Positions 42,014-51,996 of a stretch of 55,910 nucleotides of DNA are shown piece by piece; position 1 is the first letter of the stretch, and each line of letters starts with the position of its first letter. This DNA is from JAGXTF01 sp044224315. GTDB lineage: Bacteria > Bacteroidota > Bacteroidia > NS11-12g > UBA955. A program made the translations under genes and the position numbers. The notes beneath the pieces were generated by a model that made no database searches, was not told where the DNA came from, and saw nothing but the letters and a program-made list of their open reading frames with translations. Location of the stretch: positions 1-55,910 of the forward strand of contig JBGAKR010000010.1 in assembly GCA_044224315.1 (NCBI GenBank), given 5' to 3'.

Positions 42014-43840
42014 TTATTTCCGCAGAAATAAAATGCTCAAATTGTCGGCGTATACAGGGGCACCTTCATTATGCAGGTATAGGGTGATTTCCGCATTTGG
42101 CAGTTGTCTGAATGCCAGGGGTATATCAAAACGAGTGTGAAAGGCTTGCCAACCATTTGACATTTTTTTCTGCCCATTATCCAGTTTGGCCCCCTGCCAG
42201 TCCGATATTTTTTGCGCACTATCACTCAGTGCAAGTACAGCTATAACACCCGAAGAATGGGTTGAATAAATGAACCCGTTAAATTCTACTACTGTACTTT
42301 GTCCCAAATCTTTAATTTTTAGTTTTAACGAAGGCGAATAGGGCATTTGTTTAGAGATTTTTACTGACCATTGCCCATGTTGAGCCAGTTTTCTGCTAAA
42401 ATTATCGGGCACTTCAGATGGGTCACTGAATTCAAAATCGCAGGTATATCGAATATTGGTATCATTGTTTTTTTGAATCCAAAATGGAGGATATCGGTTT
42501 TGAACTATTTTCAATTCACGGCGCACCCCAATTAGGGTATGGTCTTTTTGATGCAACGCCGCAGATACCAAATTGCGTTGGTTATAAAGCGATTGGCCGG
42601 TTTGAAAGTTTATTAGGGCAATTATGGCATAAAAAGTCAGGCCCAATACCGGAATTAATTTAAATAAAAAACGATGCTTGAATCGGATGATTATAGGCTC
42701 AAAAATATGCATAGAGTACCATACCGAAACAGGCATTAGCAGGTAGTATTTGTGGGCATTGGGAAAATGATCGGTGAATAAAAAACTGAGCATCAAAATA
42801 CCCATTGTTGACAAGGTAAAAAGTTTAACATTCTTAAGAATATGCGAATCAGAGGGTTTGAAAATTGCGAAAATCAGATAAGCAGTTTGCCACAATCTCA
42901 CTACAAAAAATAAAACTATGAAAGGAATTAAATAATAATATTTACCTAAATATCCTGTTGTATTCTTAATAGAGAATTCGCCAATGGATAAAAAGGTTTC
43001 AGCTTCGAAAGTGGCGAATGAAATGAATTTGAAAACTATATCAGGCAGCCTTGCAATATTGGCCAGATTGAAAGCTGAATTGGATGACAATGCTTCTATG
43101 CTTTGCCAGCCATATTTAATGAGTGTAGGCCACAATGGCAATGCGGTTAAACATAACCCCAGCCCAAATAGCGTGAGAGATTTAAGCAGGTTGCGGGTTC
43201 CATAAAGTCGTGAAATATTAGCATAACCCACATAACCGATGTAAGGCAATAAAATAATCCAACTGAGATGAAATTGGAAAATCCAGAAAAAGGAAAAACC
43301 CAAAAAGAACAAACATACTTGATCGCTCAAAACCCTTTGGGGGTATACGTTTGCCAGTTCGATGGCCGAAATTAAAAATAAAATCGCACCCGTAAAAACA
43401 TAGGATGGATTTTGTACATTGGTTGTGTAATAAATGGCCGAGGGCAGCAAGGCAACCCATATGAAAATGATGGTAAAACCTAGCGATGGTATGCGTTTGT
43501 TTAAATACCAACTAAAAAACAAGAGGGCACATATGGATAAAATATTCAGAAGAATATGAGCAGCTTCTGGAATATGTATGAACTGAAAAGGAATGCCAAC
43601 AACCAATCCCTGCAAAGCTCCGGGAATGGCACTTTGGGTGTGAATCAGATCGGGTCCCCAGTAAGGCCATACACCTGTACAATAGTATTTAAGCCCGATT
43701 AAGAAAACCTGGAGATTGTCGTCAAACCAAAAATCATAATTCAGTCCAAAAAATAATCGAAAAAAAAATAAGAATAAAGTAAGAAATACGAGTTTTCGTT
43801 TTGATTTTAAGGCGCTTATTAAGTGTTGGATGGTCTGCAT
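42014..43840 (-). CDS. Polytopic membrane protein, glycosyltransferase GT39/ArnT-like
   Basis: 608 residues with at least ten membrane helices, beginning FLTLFLFFFRLFFGLNYDFWFDDNLQVFLI. The DFWFDD stretch near the first helix resembles the acidic DE-type catalytic motif of dolichyl-/polyprenyl-phosphate mannosyltransferases. The last 170 residues form a soluble beta domain (SVKISKQMPYSPSLKLKIKDL, NAEITLYLHNEGAPVYADNLSIL). A lipid-linked sugar transferase function is inference. Nine bases from the end of murF, so in one operon. Confidence 0.7.
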   Translation of the reverse strand: MQTIQHLISALKSKRKLVFLTLFLFFFRLFFGLNYDFWFDDNLQVFLIGLKYYCTGVWPYWGPDLIHTQSAIPGALQGLVVGIPFQFIHIPEAAHILLNILSICALLFFSWYLNKRIPSLGFTIIFIWVALLPSAIYYTTNVQNPSYVFTGAILFLISAIELANVYPQRVLSDQVCLFFLGFSFFWIFQFHLSWIILLPYIGYVGYANISRLYGTRNLLKSLTLFGLGLCLTALPLWPTLIKYGWQSIEALSSNSAFNLANIARLPDIVFKFISFATFEAETFLSIGEFSIKNTTGYLGKYYYLIPFIVLFFVVRLWQTAYLIFAIFKPSDSHILKNVKLFTLSTMGILMLSFLFTDHFPNAHKYYLLMPVSVWYSMHIFEPIIIRFKHRFLFKLIPVLGLTFYAIIALINFQTGQSLYNQRNLVSAALHQKDHTLIGVRRELKIVQNRYPPFWIQKNNDTNIRYTCDFEFSDPSEVPDNFSRKLAQHGQWSVKISKQMPYSPSLKLKIKDLGQSTVVEFNGFIYSTHSSGVIAVLALSDSAQKISDWQGAKLDNGQKKMSNGWQAFHTRFDIPLAFRQLPNAEITLYLHNEGAPVYADNLSILFLRK

Positions 43841-43849
43841 ACCAAATAT

Positions 43850-45151
43850 TTAGAGGGCATCGAGTACCATTTCCATTTTCATCCCCCTACTGCCTTTTAT
43901 CAGAATATGGTCTTGCGAAATGGGATTCATTTGCAAATGGTGTACCAGTGCCTCGGTACTTTCAAAGGCATATGAACGATAGTTGCTGGCTTTTCTGAAT
44001 TCGGGTCCGGATAGATATATTTTTTCAAACCCCAAATCTTTGGCAAGCTCATAAATAGCCAAGTGCTCTTTTTCGGCATAGCTGCCCAATTCAAGCATAT
44101 CGCCCAGGCATACACATTTGGTGCCTTGAATGATGGCAAATTCTTTTAATGCCAGTTCTACACTGCTGGGGTTGGCATTATACGCATCGAGCAATACTTG
44201 CTTGCCTTTTACAACTTTCCACTCCGAACGGTTGTTACCGGGTTGATAAGTACAAGCGGCATTGGCAGCATCCTCTATTTTTATTCCATTTTGCATGCCG
44301 GCTGAAACGGCTGCGAGAATGTTGTATAAATTAAAACTTCCACCGAGTTTGGCGGTATATGGCCCATAGGTCTGTTCCTGATAGCGCAGGCTAAATTTTA
44401 ATTTGGGCATGTTTTGATGCATTATTCCCTGCAAATCTGCAGGGTTATCTATCCCATAACTAAATTTATGCTCTAATCTTCCGGCCATATTACCCAGCCA
44501 GGTGTCATCAGCATTTACCAGCGCCTGGCCTTTGCTTTGAAGTAAAGATAAATACAGCTCGCTTTCTTCCCGGGCCACAGCTTCTATGCTGCCAAAGCCT
44601 TCCAGGTGTTCTTTTCCCACATTGGTTACTATGCCGCTGTTTGCATCCGCGATATCGCACAGGATTTTCATTTCACCCGGATGGTTGGTTCCCATTTCTA
44701 CAATGGCAATTTTTTCGCTTCCTTCCAGTTCCAGCAAAGTGAGTGGTACCCCTATGTGGTTGTTCAGATTGCCTCGGGTGGCTTTTATTTTAAATGCGCT
44801 GCCCAATACAGCCGCGCACAATTCTTTGGTGGTGGTTTTACCATTGCTGCCTCCAATGGCCAAAATATGGGTAGGTAAAGTATGGCGGTGGTAATTGGCT
44901 AGTTTTTGCAAGGCAATCAGGGTGTCCTCCACATATAAAATACGGGGGTCGGTGCACACATCCGCCTGGTCGGCCACTACAAAAGCAGCCCCTTTGTTCA
45001 ATGCTTCATGGGCAAAAAGATTGCCATTGAAATTCTGACCTTTTAAACAGAAAAATACCGAACCTGGCGCTATGTTTCGGGTATCGGTACCCAGCTTAAA
45101 TCCGCAGTTTTTGTAATGGGAGTGTATAATTTCAATAGAAACAGGCAACAT
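43850..45151 (-). CDS. murF: UDP-N-acetylmuramoyl-tripeptide--D-alanyl-D-alanine ligase
   Basis: 433 residues from ATG 45151; a TTG at 45172 gives seven more. Motifs: DTRNIAPGSVFFCLKG near the start, P-loop AIGGSNGKTTTKEL, NLNNHIGVPLTLLEL, VEMGTNHPGEMKILC, ITNVGKEHLEGFGS, YQPGNNRSEW, LLDAYNANPSSVELAL and CLGDMLELG. These are the signatures of MurF, which adds D-Ala-D-Ala to the muropeptide in peptidoglycan synthesis. It is unusual here in standing apart from the mur/fts cluster. First gene of a probable operon with the GT39-like protein. Its start is 65 bases from the divergent FG-GAP gene. Confidence 0.96.
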   Translation of the reverse strand: MLPVSIEIIHSHYKNCGFKLGTDTRNIAPGSVFFCLKGQNFNGNLFAHEALNKGAAFVVADQADVCTDPRILYVEDTLIALQKLANYHRHTLPTHILAIGGSNGKTTTKELCAAVLGSAFKIKATRGNLNNHIGVPLTLLELEGSEKIAIVEMGTNHPGEMKILCDIADANSGIVTNVGKEHLEGFGSIEAVAREESELYLSLLQSKGQALVNADDTWLGNMAGRLEHKFSYGIDNPADLQGIMHQNMPKLKFSLRYQEQTYGPYTAKLGGSFNLYNILAAVSAGMQNGIKIEDAANAACTYQPGNNRSEWKVVKGKQVLLDAYNANPSSVELALKEFAIIQGTKCVCLGDMLELGSYAEKEHLAIYELAKDLGFEKIYLSGPEFRKASNYRSYAFESTEALVHHLQMNPISQDHILIKGSRGMKMEMVLDAL

Positions 45152-45199
45152 GTGGTGCAAATATCTTGTCAAAAGTAATAGGAAATCAATGGTTCAGTA

Positions 45200-45207
45200 T
45201 AACTTTG
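45200..45207 (+). promoter_or_regulatory. TAACTTTG, candidate -7 box
   Basis: TAACTTTG fits TAnnTTTG and lies eight bases before the ATG at 45216. A TTG-containing partner is not at the standard distance, so support is moderate. Confidence 0.4.
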
Positions 45208-45215
45208 TAGAAAGC

Positions 45216-47507
45216 ATGAAAAAAACACTACTCGCGGCTCTATCTTTTGTTTTGTCATTTTCTTTTTTGGCAGCCCAGCCCGTTGCGTCTCAGAAAAAAT
45301 TTTATACCCGTGGCTTCATTCCAATAAAAAGTGGTCCGTTTACATTTGAGCAACCTTTTATTGGTGGTTTTAACAGCACCCAGTTTCAACCCTTCGATTT
45401 GAATAATGATGGTATAATGGATATTGTTTGTTTTGAAAGAACAGACAATAAAGTGATGCCGTTTATACGACTGAAGTATGATCATTTTCGTTATGCTCCG
45501 GAGTATGAATCTTATTTGCCCGATGGGGATACCTATTACAAAACTGCCGATCTGAATTCGGATGGAAAATTGGATGTGTTTACCCTGGATGAAGGCAGCA
45601 ACCTGGTCATTCATTTAAATTTAACAAAAGTAACCGATACATTTCCTCATTTTAAGAATTTGGGCCCACAAGGTTACAGAAATCAATATATGCCGCCTTT
45701 CCCTATTTTATATAATGGACTTGCATTGTCTAAAACCGATATTCCTGAAATTAAGGATGTAGACGGGGATGGAGATTTGGATATTGTTACGTATGACCAG
45801 GGAAACGCCGTTTACAGAATGTATTCGGATGTTCGGGCCGATTTTAAATGGCCAAAAGATACTTTTGAGTTTCAGTTAATGGACATTTGTTATGGATATT
45901 TTAATGATTTCAATAATTCTGTGAATTTAGGCGATTGCCCTTATCAGGATAAATTAAAACCCCGCCACTCTGGTGGTTCATCTGTGCTTATGTATGATAA
46001 TGACGAGGATGGAGATCTGGAAATGGTGATTTCCAATATCGGTTTTAAACATATGTTTTTTCTGGAAAACGGCAGAAAAAAATTCAAAACCCTCTATGAT
46101 ACAATTGTTTCTTACGATACCATTTTTCCGCGCAATACTACTCGTGCTACATCCTATTATTTCCCGGGTGGATTTTTGGTAGATGTGGATGGCGATACCA
46201 TTAAAGATTTGGTTACCTCACCCACTGGAGGTGTTACAGGTTTTGCCGATATTAAGGAAACCAACCAATTGTGGTATTACCGCAATTTTGGTAAAAACAA
46301 TAAACCCGATTTCCGTTTTCAAAAAGACAACTTGTTTCAGGATTATACATTGGATTTGGGCGGTAAAACAGCCCCTGCTTTTGCCGATTATGATGCCGAT
46401 GGCGATATGGATTTGTTCATAGCCAACGATGGAGATTTTGAAGTCAGTGGCGGCCATACCGATAGGATAGCCCTATTTAAAAATACCGGCAACGCGGATA
46501 CCCCCAAATTTGAATTTGTTACCACTGACTACCTTGGATTAACCAGTTTAAAGCTGGCCGATATGATTATAAATTTTGGCGATGTAGATGGCGATAAAGA
46601 CCAGGATTTACTTATCGGCGAACGCACTGGAAAAGTGCTCTGGTTTAAAAACAGCGGAGGTAAAGGAAAAGCTTTTAATCTGTCAATTGCAGATACAATT
46701 TTTATTGCACCACCCGAAATTTTTGGTGCAAGTAATGCTGCCCCTGCCGTATATAATTTTAATAACGATTCATTGCCCGATTTGCTGGTTGGCTATTACT
46801 ATGGTGGCGTAAAACTGTTTGTAAACAGCGGTACCATCAGTAAACCCAAATACACCATGTCGCCTGGCAACGCCTGGGGAATGCGCGCCAATGAATGGGT
46901 ATTTACCGACCCCGACTATACCATGCTTTCCTATGGAAATGCAGTGCCCACTGTGCTGGATATAGACCACGACGGGAATGACGAGGTATTGCTTGGTACA
47001 AGCTATGGCCGTTTGCGTTTATACCATCCTTCCGGTCGTTCGGAATTCGATTCGTTGAGTGCAGATAAAAATTGGCTTTGGCAAATGAGTTTAACCGATT
47101 CTATTGAACCCGATTTTGGCAGCCGGATTGTAACTGCTGCGCATGATTTAGATGGAGATACCATTCCTGAAATCATCATCGGCAATAGCCGGGGTGGACT
47201 CAATATTGCCACTGCATTGGGCTCCAAATCAGGCAAATTAGCCGTGCAAAAATTACCCAAGCCCGAATTTAAATTGTACCCCAATCCGGCTCAAAGCCAG
47301 ATTACCATTGAAAGAGGCAATATAAACGGCAATTGGAACATTAAAATTTACAGCCTGTTGGGTAAAGAAATGTACAGCGCAGTAATGTTGGCTTCCGAAA
47401 GCGATATTACACTACATTTACCTGGTTTGAGCGATGGCGTATACATGGCAGAAGTGTCGAATGGATTTACAAAAACCGTGAAGAAGTTTGTAATACACAA
47501 GCCTTAA
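45216..47507 (+). CDS. FG-GAP/VCBS repeat surface protein with T9SS sorting domain
   Basis: 763 residues from ATG 45216 (MKKTLLAALSFVLSFSFLAAQ signal). About ten calcium-loop repeats of the FG-GAP/VCBS type run through the body, e.g. DLNNDGIMDIVCF, DLNSDGKLDVFTL, DVDGDGDLDIVTY, DYDADGDMDLFIA, DVDGDKDQDLLIG, DIDHDGNDEVLLG and DLDGDTIPEIIIG. The last 80 residues (FKLYPNPAQSQITIERG ... DGVYMAEVSNGFTKTVKKFVI) are a type-A Por secretion sorting domain. Such proteins are exported to the cell surface and often act in adhesion. It converges with the ABC gene, overlapping by four bases. Confidence 0.93.
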   Translation: MKKTLLAALSFVLSFSFLAAQPVASQKKFYTRGFIPIKSGPFTFEQPFIGGFNSTQFQPFDLNNDGIMDIVCFERTDNKVMPFIRLKYDHFRYAPEYESYLPDGDTYYKTADLNSDGKLDVFTLDEGSNLVIHLNLTKVTDTFPHFKNLGPQGYRNQYMPPFPILYNGLALSKTDIPEIKDVDGDGDLDIVTYDQGNAVYRMYSDVRADFKWPKDTFEFQLMDICYGYFNDFNNSVNLGDCPYQDKLKPRHSGGSSVLMYDNDEDGDLEMVISNIGFKHMFFLENGRKKFKTLYDTIVSYDTIFPRNTTRATSYYFPGGFLVDVDGDTIKDLVTSPTGGVTGFADIKETNQLWYYRNFGKNNKPDFRFQKDNLFQDYTLDLGGKTAPAFADYDADGDMDLFIANDGDFEVSGGHTDRIALFKNTGNADTPKFEFVTTDYLGLTSLKLADMIINFGDVDGDKDQDLLIGERTGKVLWFKNSGGKGKAFNLSIADTIFIAPPEIFGASNAAPAVYNFNNDSLPDLLVGYYYGGVKLFVNSGTISKPKYTMSPGNAWGMRANEWVFTDPDYTMLSYGNAVPTVLDIDHDGNDEVLLGTSYGRLRLYHPSGRSEFDSLSADKNWLWQMSLTDSIEPDFGSRIVTAAHDLDGDTIPEIIIGNSRGGLNIATALGSKSGKLAVQKLPKPEFKLYPNPAQSQITIERGNINGNWNIKIYSLLGKEMYSAVMLASESDITLHLPGLSDGVYMAEVSNGFTKTVKKFVIHKP

Positions 47508-48139
47508 AGTTGTGCCACCACACCATCGGATTTGATGGTTAAAAATTTATCACAAATTCCATATTCATCCTGCCGGTTGGAGGCAATTACCAGCAATCGA
47601 TTTTGGGTATAGTTTTCCAGTATTTTTTCAAAAACCACGGCACCGGCTTTATCCAGGTTGGTGAGGGGTTCATCCAGTACCAAAATGGGGGTTTGGGCCA
47701 TGGCAGCCAAACACAGTTTTACCCTTTGTTTCATACCACTGCTAAAATTGGCAACGGGTTTTACCAGGGTTTTGGCATTAAATTCACACAGCTGTGCTAT
47801 AGCTTCCAGCGGATTTTCTACACTATATGGTTTTAATCTTCCCTGCAATTCTACCATTTCTTTCAGGCTGAATTCTTCGGGGAGTTCCAATGCCGGAGAG
47901 GCAAGCGCAATATGAGAGAACACTTGAGATGGGTCTATGTTTTTGCCTTTTGTTTCCCAACTTATTGTGCCTTCGGTAGGCCAAACCTGAGCAGCTAAAA
48001 TCAGTGTGAGTGTGCTTTTTCCTGAGCCGTTAGAGCCCAAAAAAGCCCATTTTTCGCCTTGTTGTAAGGTGCAACTGAGGTTGCGAAACAGCCATTGCCG
48101 GTTGTATGATTTACCACACTTTTCTAGTGTAATGCGCAT
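47504..48139 (-). CDS. ABC transporter ATP-binding protein
   Basis: 211 residues, a single ATPase domain: Walker A FLGSNGSGKSTLT (about 33-45), signature NFSSGMKQRVKL and Walker B PILVLDEPLTNLD. It has no fused membrane domain and none is adjacent. It could serve a CcmA-like or other two-gene exporter; the partner is not in this window. It lies 34 bases after lpxA and may be co-transcribed with it. Confidence 0.9.
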   Translation of the reverse strand: MRITLEKCGKSYNRQWLFRNLSCTLQQGEKWAFLGSNGSGKSTLTLILAAQVWPTEGTISWETKGKNIDPSQVFSHIALASPALELPEEFSLKEMVELQGRLKPYSVENPLEAIAQLCEFNAKTLVKPVANFSSGMKQRVKLCLAAMAQTPILVLDEPLTNLDKAGAVVFEKILENYTQNRLLVIASNRQDEYGICDKFLTIKSDGVVAQL

Positions 48140-48173
48140 GGCTGGGATTTAATTTTTGGTTGAAAAATACGGT

Positions 48174-48956
48174 TTATTTGGTACCGTAACCCTTCATGAT
48201 TCCGCGGTCTGATTCTTTCAAAAATTGCAGTATTTCATCGCGTTCATTGGTAGGTTGAAATTCGGTTTCAATAATTTTAATGGCCTTGGCGGTATTGAAT
48301 CCTTTCACAAAAAGTGTACGATAAATATCCTGAATTTCAGCAATTTTTTCCGTAGTGAAATTTCTGCGGCGCAATCCAATGCTGTTTACACCCTCATAAC
48401 TCAGGGGTTCGCGTGCCGATTTAGTATAGGGGGGCACATCTTTCCGCACCAACGATCCTCCGCTAACCATTGCATGGCGGCCAATTTTTACAAACTGGTG
48501 CACCAGTGCGGCACCACCCAATATAGCGTATTCGCCAATATGAACATGGCCGGCAATTTGCACACTATTTGCCAGTACACAATTGTCTTCCACTACCACA
48601 TCATGCGCCAGATGCACATAAGCCATCAACAAAACATTATTGCCCACTTTGGTATGCCCCAGGGCTTTAGTGCCTTTGTTTATGGTAACATATTCGCGCA
48701 CTGTAGTATTGTCGCCCACAATGGTAAGTGTTTCTTCTCCATCAAACTTCAAATCCTGCGGAATGGCACCAATACTGGCTCCGGGAAAAACCCTGCAGTT
48801 TTTACCAATGCGGGTGCCCCTGAATATGGTAGCGCCCGACATGATATGCGTTCCTTCACCAATTTCCACGTCGTTGTGGATGGTAACAAATGGATCAATC
48901 ACAACATTGTCGTTGATCTTGGCGGAGGGATGAACGTATGCTAAGGGTTGAATCAT
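48174..48956 (-). CDS. lpxA: Acyl-ACP--UDP-N-acetylglucosamine O-acyltransferase
   Basis: 260 residues of left-handed beta-helix with hexapeptide repeats (AYVHPSAKINDNVVIDPFVTI, THIMSGATIFRGTRIGKNCRV, ILGGAALVHQFVKIG). The catalytic His is in LMAYVHLAHDVVVEDN and GLRRRNF near the C terminus matches LpxA. It makes the first committed acyl transfer in lipid A synthesis. In most Bacteroidota it directly follows lpxC/fabZ; here a 543-base non-coding stretch separates them. Confidence 0.95.
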   Translation of the reverse strand: MIQPLAYVHPSAKINDNVVIDPFVTIHNDVEIGEGTHIMSGATIFRGTRIGKNCRVFPGASIGAIPQDLKFDGEETLTIVGDNTTVREYVTINKGTKALGHTKVGNNVLLMAYVHLAHDVVVEDNCVLANSVQIAGHVHIGEYAILGGAALVHQFVKIGRHAMVSGGSLVRKDVPPYTKSAREPLSYEGVNSIGLRRRNFTTEKIAEIQDIYRTLFVKGFNTAKAIKIIETEFQPTNERDEILQFLKESDRGIMKGYGTK

Positions 48957-49499
48957 TGCTGATTTTTACGGTCAAAAATACAGCCAATTGATGAACTGAC
49001 AAAAAGTTTGTGATGAAATGCGGTGAGAGCAAGGGTTTTGGAGTGCAAAGTGCAAAGTGCAAAGCGCAAAATGCAAAATGCTTGCCCGAACCTGCAAGGG
49101 GCGGGTAAAATCTAACAGCCAGGTGCAAAATGTAGAATGCAAAATGTAAAGTTGCTCAGCACTTCGTGTGAACTTGGTTGCTAACAGCCTTTGCCGCAAA
49201 GGGTTCAACGGGTTCAACGGGGGCAAAGTGCAAAGTGCAAAGTGCAAAATGAAGAAAGGCTCCCCACTTCGTGTGATACTTAGTGATCTTGATTGCTATG
49301 CCTTGGTCACAAAGAGCATTAAGATACGTCAGATGTAGTCAGTGTTAGCGGTTAATTCAAAGTCCCAAAGGGCATTCCCGCGGTATGTGAACTTGCTTGG
49401 CGACTTCCCAACTGGTGGTTAAAAAGGCTGTTCTACTGTACACTTTAAACTGTAAACTGTAAACTAGGCTGTTCCCAGTCCCTGCTCCCTGCTCCCTAT
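48957..49499. repeat. Mosaic repeat block between lpxA and lpxC/fabZ
   Basis: No gene is seen in 543 bases. It contains tandem GCAAAGT-type heptamers (GTGCAAAGTGCAAAGTGCAA at about 49042 and again near 49225), GCAAAATGCTTGCCCGAACC (about 49072), which repeats the module at 1207-1227 in inverse orientation, CACTTCGTGTGA twice, GGTTCAACGG twice, and GTCCCTGCTCCCTGCTCCCT at the end. The modules are shared with the other intergenic mosaics. Confidence 0.8.
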
Positions 49500-50948
49500 T
49501 CAGGCTTGGCTGGCAGGTTTCGGAGTCTGGTCTTTGTCGTCTTTGATTTTAACGATAGAGGCCATCATTTCAGCTTCGGATACCAGTTTGTCGCCAACCC
49601 AGGCACGACTTTTCATTACACAAATACCTCGTCTTACCGGCTCGGTCAACTCCATTTTCATTACCAATGTATCACCAGGTACTACTTTATCCTTGAATTT
49701 GGCGTTGTCAATTTTCAGGAAATAGGTGCCATAATTTTCAGGATCGGGTACCTGACTTAAAATAAGCACACCACCGGCCTGGGCCATTGCCTCAAGCTGC
49801 AAAACACCTGGCATTATAGGGTCGCCTGGAAAATGGCCAGCAAAAAAGTATTCATCAAATGTTACATTTTTTACAGCTACAATGCTGGTTTCGGTCTTCG
49901 ATAATATTTTGTCTACCAGCAAAAACGGGTGCTTGTGGGGCAACATTTTTATAATTTCTGCTGTGGTATACAAGGGTTTTTGATTGGGGTTGTATACTGG
50001 TGGTCCTTCTTCTCTGCGACGCATTTCTTTTTTCATCACCTGTTTTATTTTTTTAGCAAATGCAACGTTACTGGCATGTCCGGGTCGGGCGGCCATAATC
50101 TGACCTTTAATGGGCATGCCTACCAACGATAGGTCTCCAATCATATCCAACAATTTGTGGCGTGCGGGTTCGTTTTGAAAACGCAGGTCGAGGTTATTTA
50201 AAATACCCTCTTTTTTCACTTCCACACTGGGTTTGTCAAATACTTTGGCCAAGCGGTCAAGCTCTTCCTGACTCACTGGCTTGTCAACCACTACGATGGC
50301 ATTGTTTAAATCACCCCCTTTAATGAGGTTATTATCCAGCAAATATTCCAGCTCATGCAAAAAGCAAAAGGTGCGGCAAGGTGCTATATCATCCTTAAAT
50401 TCTGCCAGGGTAGTAATAGCTGCATGTTGGCTTCCCAATACACTGGAATTATAATCTACCATCACTGTGAGGCGGTAATCATCTACCGGCATGGCAATGA
50501 TTTCTACCTGGTTGTTTTCATCGGTAAAATGGATGTTGTACGGAATTTCAAAATACTCGCGTTCGGCCTCTTGTTCCTGAATGCCAATGCGCAATAATTC
50601 GTCTACAAACGGGCGGCTGCTCCCATCCATGATGGGCATTTCAGGTCCATCAATTTCAAGTAATACATTATCAATTTCGCAACCTACCAAAGCTGCCAAA
50701 ACATGCTCTACAGTGCTTACTTTGGCGCCTTTTTTTTCTAATGTAGTGCCGCGGCTGGTATCGGTTACCAGATCACAATCGGCTTCAATAATGGGCTTTT
50801 CTGGCAGGTCTACACGGCAAAATTTGTAGCCATGACCTTCCGCAGCCGGGTTGAATGTAAGGGTTACCATTGCACCGGTGTGCAGGCCCACGCCCGACAT
50901 CGAGAATTTTTCTTTTATTGTAGTTTGTTTTGGTATCAGTTTGCTCAT
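49500..50948 (-). CDS. lpxC/fabZ: Bifunctional LpxC deacetylase / FabZ dehydratase
   Basis: 482 residues. Residues 1-305 are UDP-3-O-acyl-GlcNAc deacetylase, with GVGLHTGAMV at the start, zinc-site His in STVEHVLAAL, ARHKLLDMIGDLSLVG with His and Asp, and GHASNVAF. Residues about 330-475 are a (3R)-hydroxyacyl-ACP dehydratase (IIKMLPHKHPFLLVDKI; FAGHFPGDPIMPGVLQLEAMAQ with catalytic His). The fusion is characteristic of Bacteroidota. LpxC is the committed step of lipid A synthesis; FabZ serves fatty-acid elongation. It is seven bases after lpxD. Confidence 0.97.
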   Translation of the reverse strand: MSKLIPKQTTIKEKFSMSGVGLHTGAMVTLTFNPAAEGHGYKFCRVDLPEKPIIEADCDLVTDTSRGTTLEKKGAKVSTVEHVLAALVGCEIDNVLLEIDGPEMPIMDGSSRPFVDELLRIGIQEQEAEREYFEIPYNIHFTDENNQVEIIAMPVDDYRLTVMVDYNSSVLGSQHAAITTLAEFKDDIAPCRTFCFLHELEYLLDNNLIKGGDLNNAIVVVDKPVSQEELDRLAKVFDKPSVEVKKEGILNNLDLRFQNEPARHKLLDMIGDLSLVGMPIKGQIMAARPGHASNVAFAKKIKQVMKKEMRRREEGPPVYNPNQKPLYTTAEIIKMLPHKHPFLLVDKILSKTETSIVAVKNVTFDEYFFAGHFPGDPIMPGVLQLEAMAQAGGVLILSQVPDPENYGTYFLKIDNAKFKDKVVPGDTLVMKMELTEPVRRGICVMKSRAWVGDKLVSEAEMMASIVKIKDDKDQTPKPASQA

Positions 50949-50955
50949 TCGAGTA

Positions 50956-51996
50956 TTATGCTTGTTTGTTTTTTAAAGATTCAATTTCTGTTTTCAATTC
51001 TTTAATTTCGTTCAGCGCATCGGGAAGTTTTTTAAATGCCGCCCAGCTTCTAAACTGCTCTTTCAGCGGGGTTGCGGGCGAACCAATCCAGTTGGTGCCC
51101 TGCTCAGTAATGGTTTTGGTAACCCCAGCCTGAGCACCAATGCCTGTTTTGTTGGCAATGGTAATATGGCCTACTATGCCTACCTGTCCGCCAATCTGGC
51201 AATTGTCGCCAATCTTGGTGCTTCCGCTGATGCCGGTATGTGCTGCAATTACGGTATTCGAACCAATTTCTACATTATGCGCTACCTGAATCAAATTGTC
51301 GAGCTTGGTTCCACTGCGGATAATGGTGCTGCCCATAGTGGCGCGGTCTATACTGCAATTACTGCCAATTTCTACGTTGTTTTCAATTATCACATTGCCT
51401 ATCTGGGGTATTTTTACATACATATCTCCCACGGGGGCAAATCCAAAACCATCACTGCCAATAACAGTGCCGCTATGGATGATACAATCACTGCTTACAA
51501 TGCATCCGGCATAGATTTTAACACCCGGATACAACACGGTATTACTGCCAACTTTGGCGCCTCTGCCTATAAAAACCTGGGGGTAAATTTTAGCACCCTC
51601 TCCAATTTCTGCATCCTCATCGATATATGCTCCAGATCCAATGTACACGTCGTTTCCAATCTTGGCGGTAGGCATTACAAAGCTACCATTTTCAATTCCG
51701 GTTTTGTGTTTGTTTGGGTCGAAATACCCTGCCAGAATCATGCAAAAAGCGTAGTATGGATTGTCGTGCTCTACCCTGGTAAAAGTTACAGGCTGTGAGG
51801 GTTCAAAACCACGGGGCACAATTACCACAGAGGCTTTGGTTTCATACAAGGCGTGCTCGTATTTGGGGTTGGCAAAAAAACACAGACTTTCGGCATTGGC
51901 CTCTTCCAGTTTTGCCGGATGTGTAATGGATGCCGCCACATTGCCATTCACCGTTCCTCCAGTAGCATTTGCTATATCCGCTGCCGATAAGGTCAT
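50956..51996 (-). CDS. lpxD: UDP-3-O-(3-hydroxyacyl)glucosamine N-acyltransferase
   Basis: 346 residues: N-terminal uridine-binding domain (LSAADIANATGGTVNG, ESLCFFANPKYEHAL), then a left-handed beta-helix of hexapeptide repeats (KIGNDVYIGSGAYIDEDAEIG, CIVSSDCIIHSGTVIGSDGFGF) with the catalytic His in NLIQVAHNVEIG, and a C-terminal helix. LpxD attaches the second acyl chain in lipid A synthesis. First gene of the lpx cluster. Confidence 0.96.
   Translation of the reverse strand: MTLSAADIANATGGTVNGNVAASITHPAKLEEANAESLCFFANPKYEHALYETKASVVIVPRGFEPSQPVTFTRVEHDNPYYAFCMILAGYFDPNKHKTGIENGSFVMPTAKIGNDVYIGSGAYIDEDAEIGEGAKIYPQVFIGRGAKVGSNTVLYPGVKIYAGCIVSSDCIIHSGTVIGSDGFGFAPVGDMYVKIPQIGNVIIENNVEIGSNCSIDRATMGSTIIRSGTKLDNLIQVAHNVEIGSNTVIAAHTGISGSTKIGDNCQIGGQVGIVGHITIANKTGIGAQAGVTKTITEQGTNWIGSPATPLKEQFRSWAAFKKLPDALNEIKELKTEIESLKNKQA

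Noticed and set aside
48225..48944. 239-aa plus-strand frame over lpxA
   Set aside because: It is antisense to the hexapeptide repeats of LpxA; the same effect gives 51166-51798 over lpxD.
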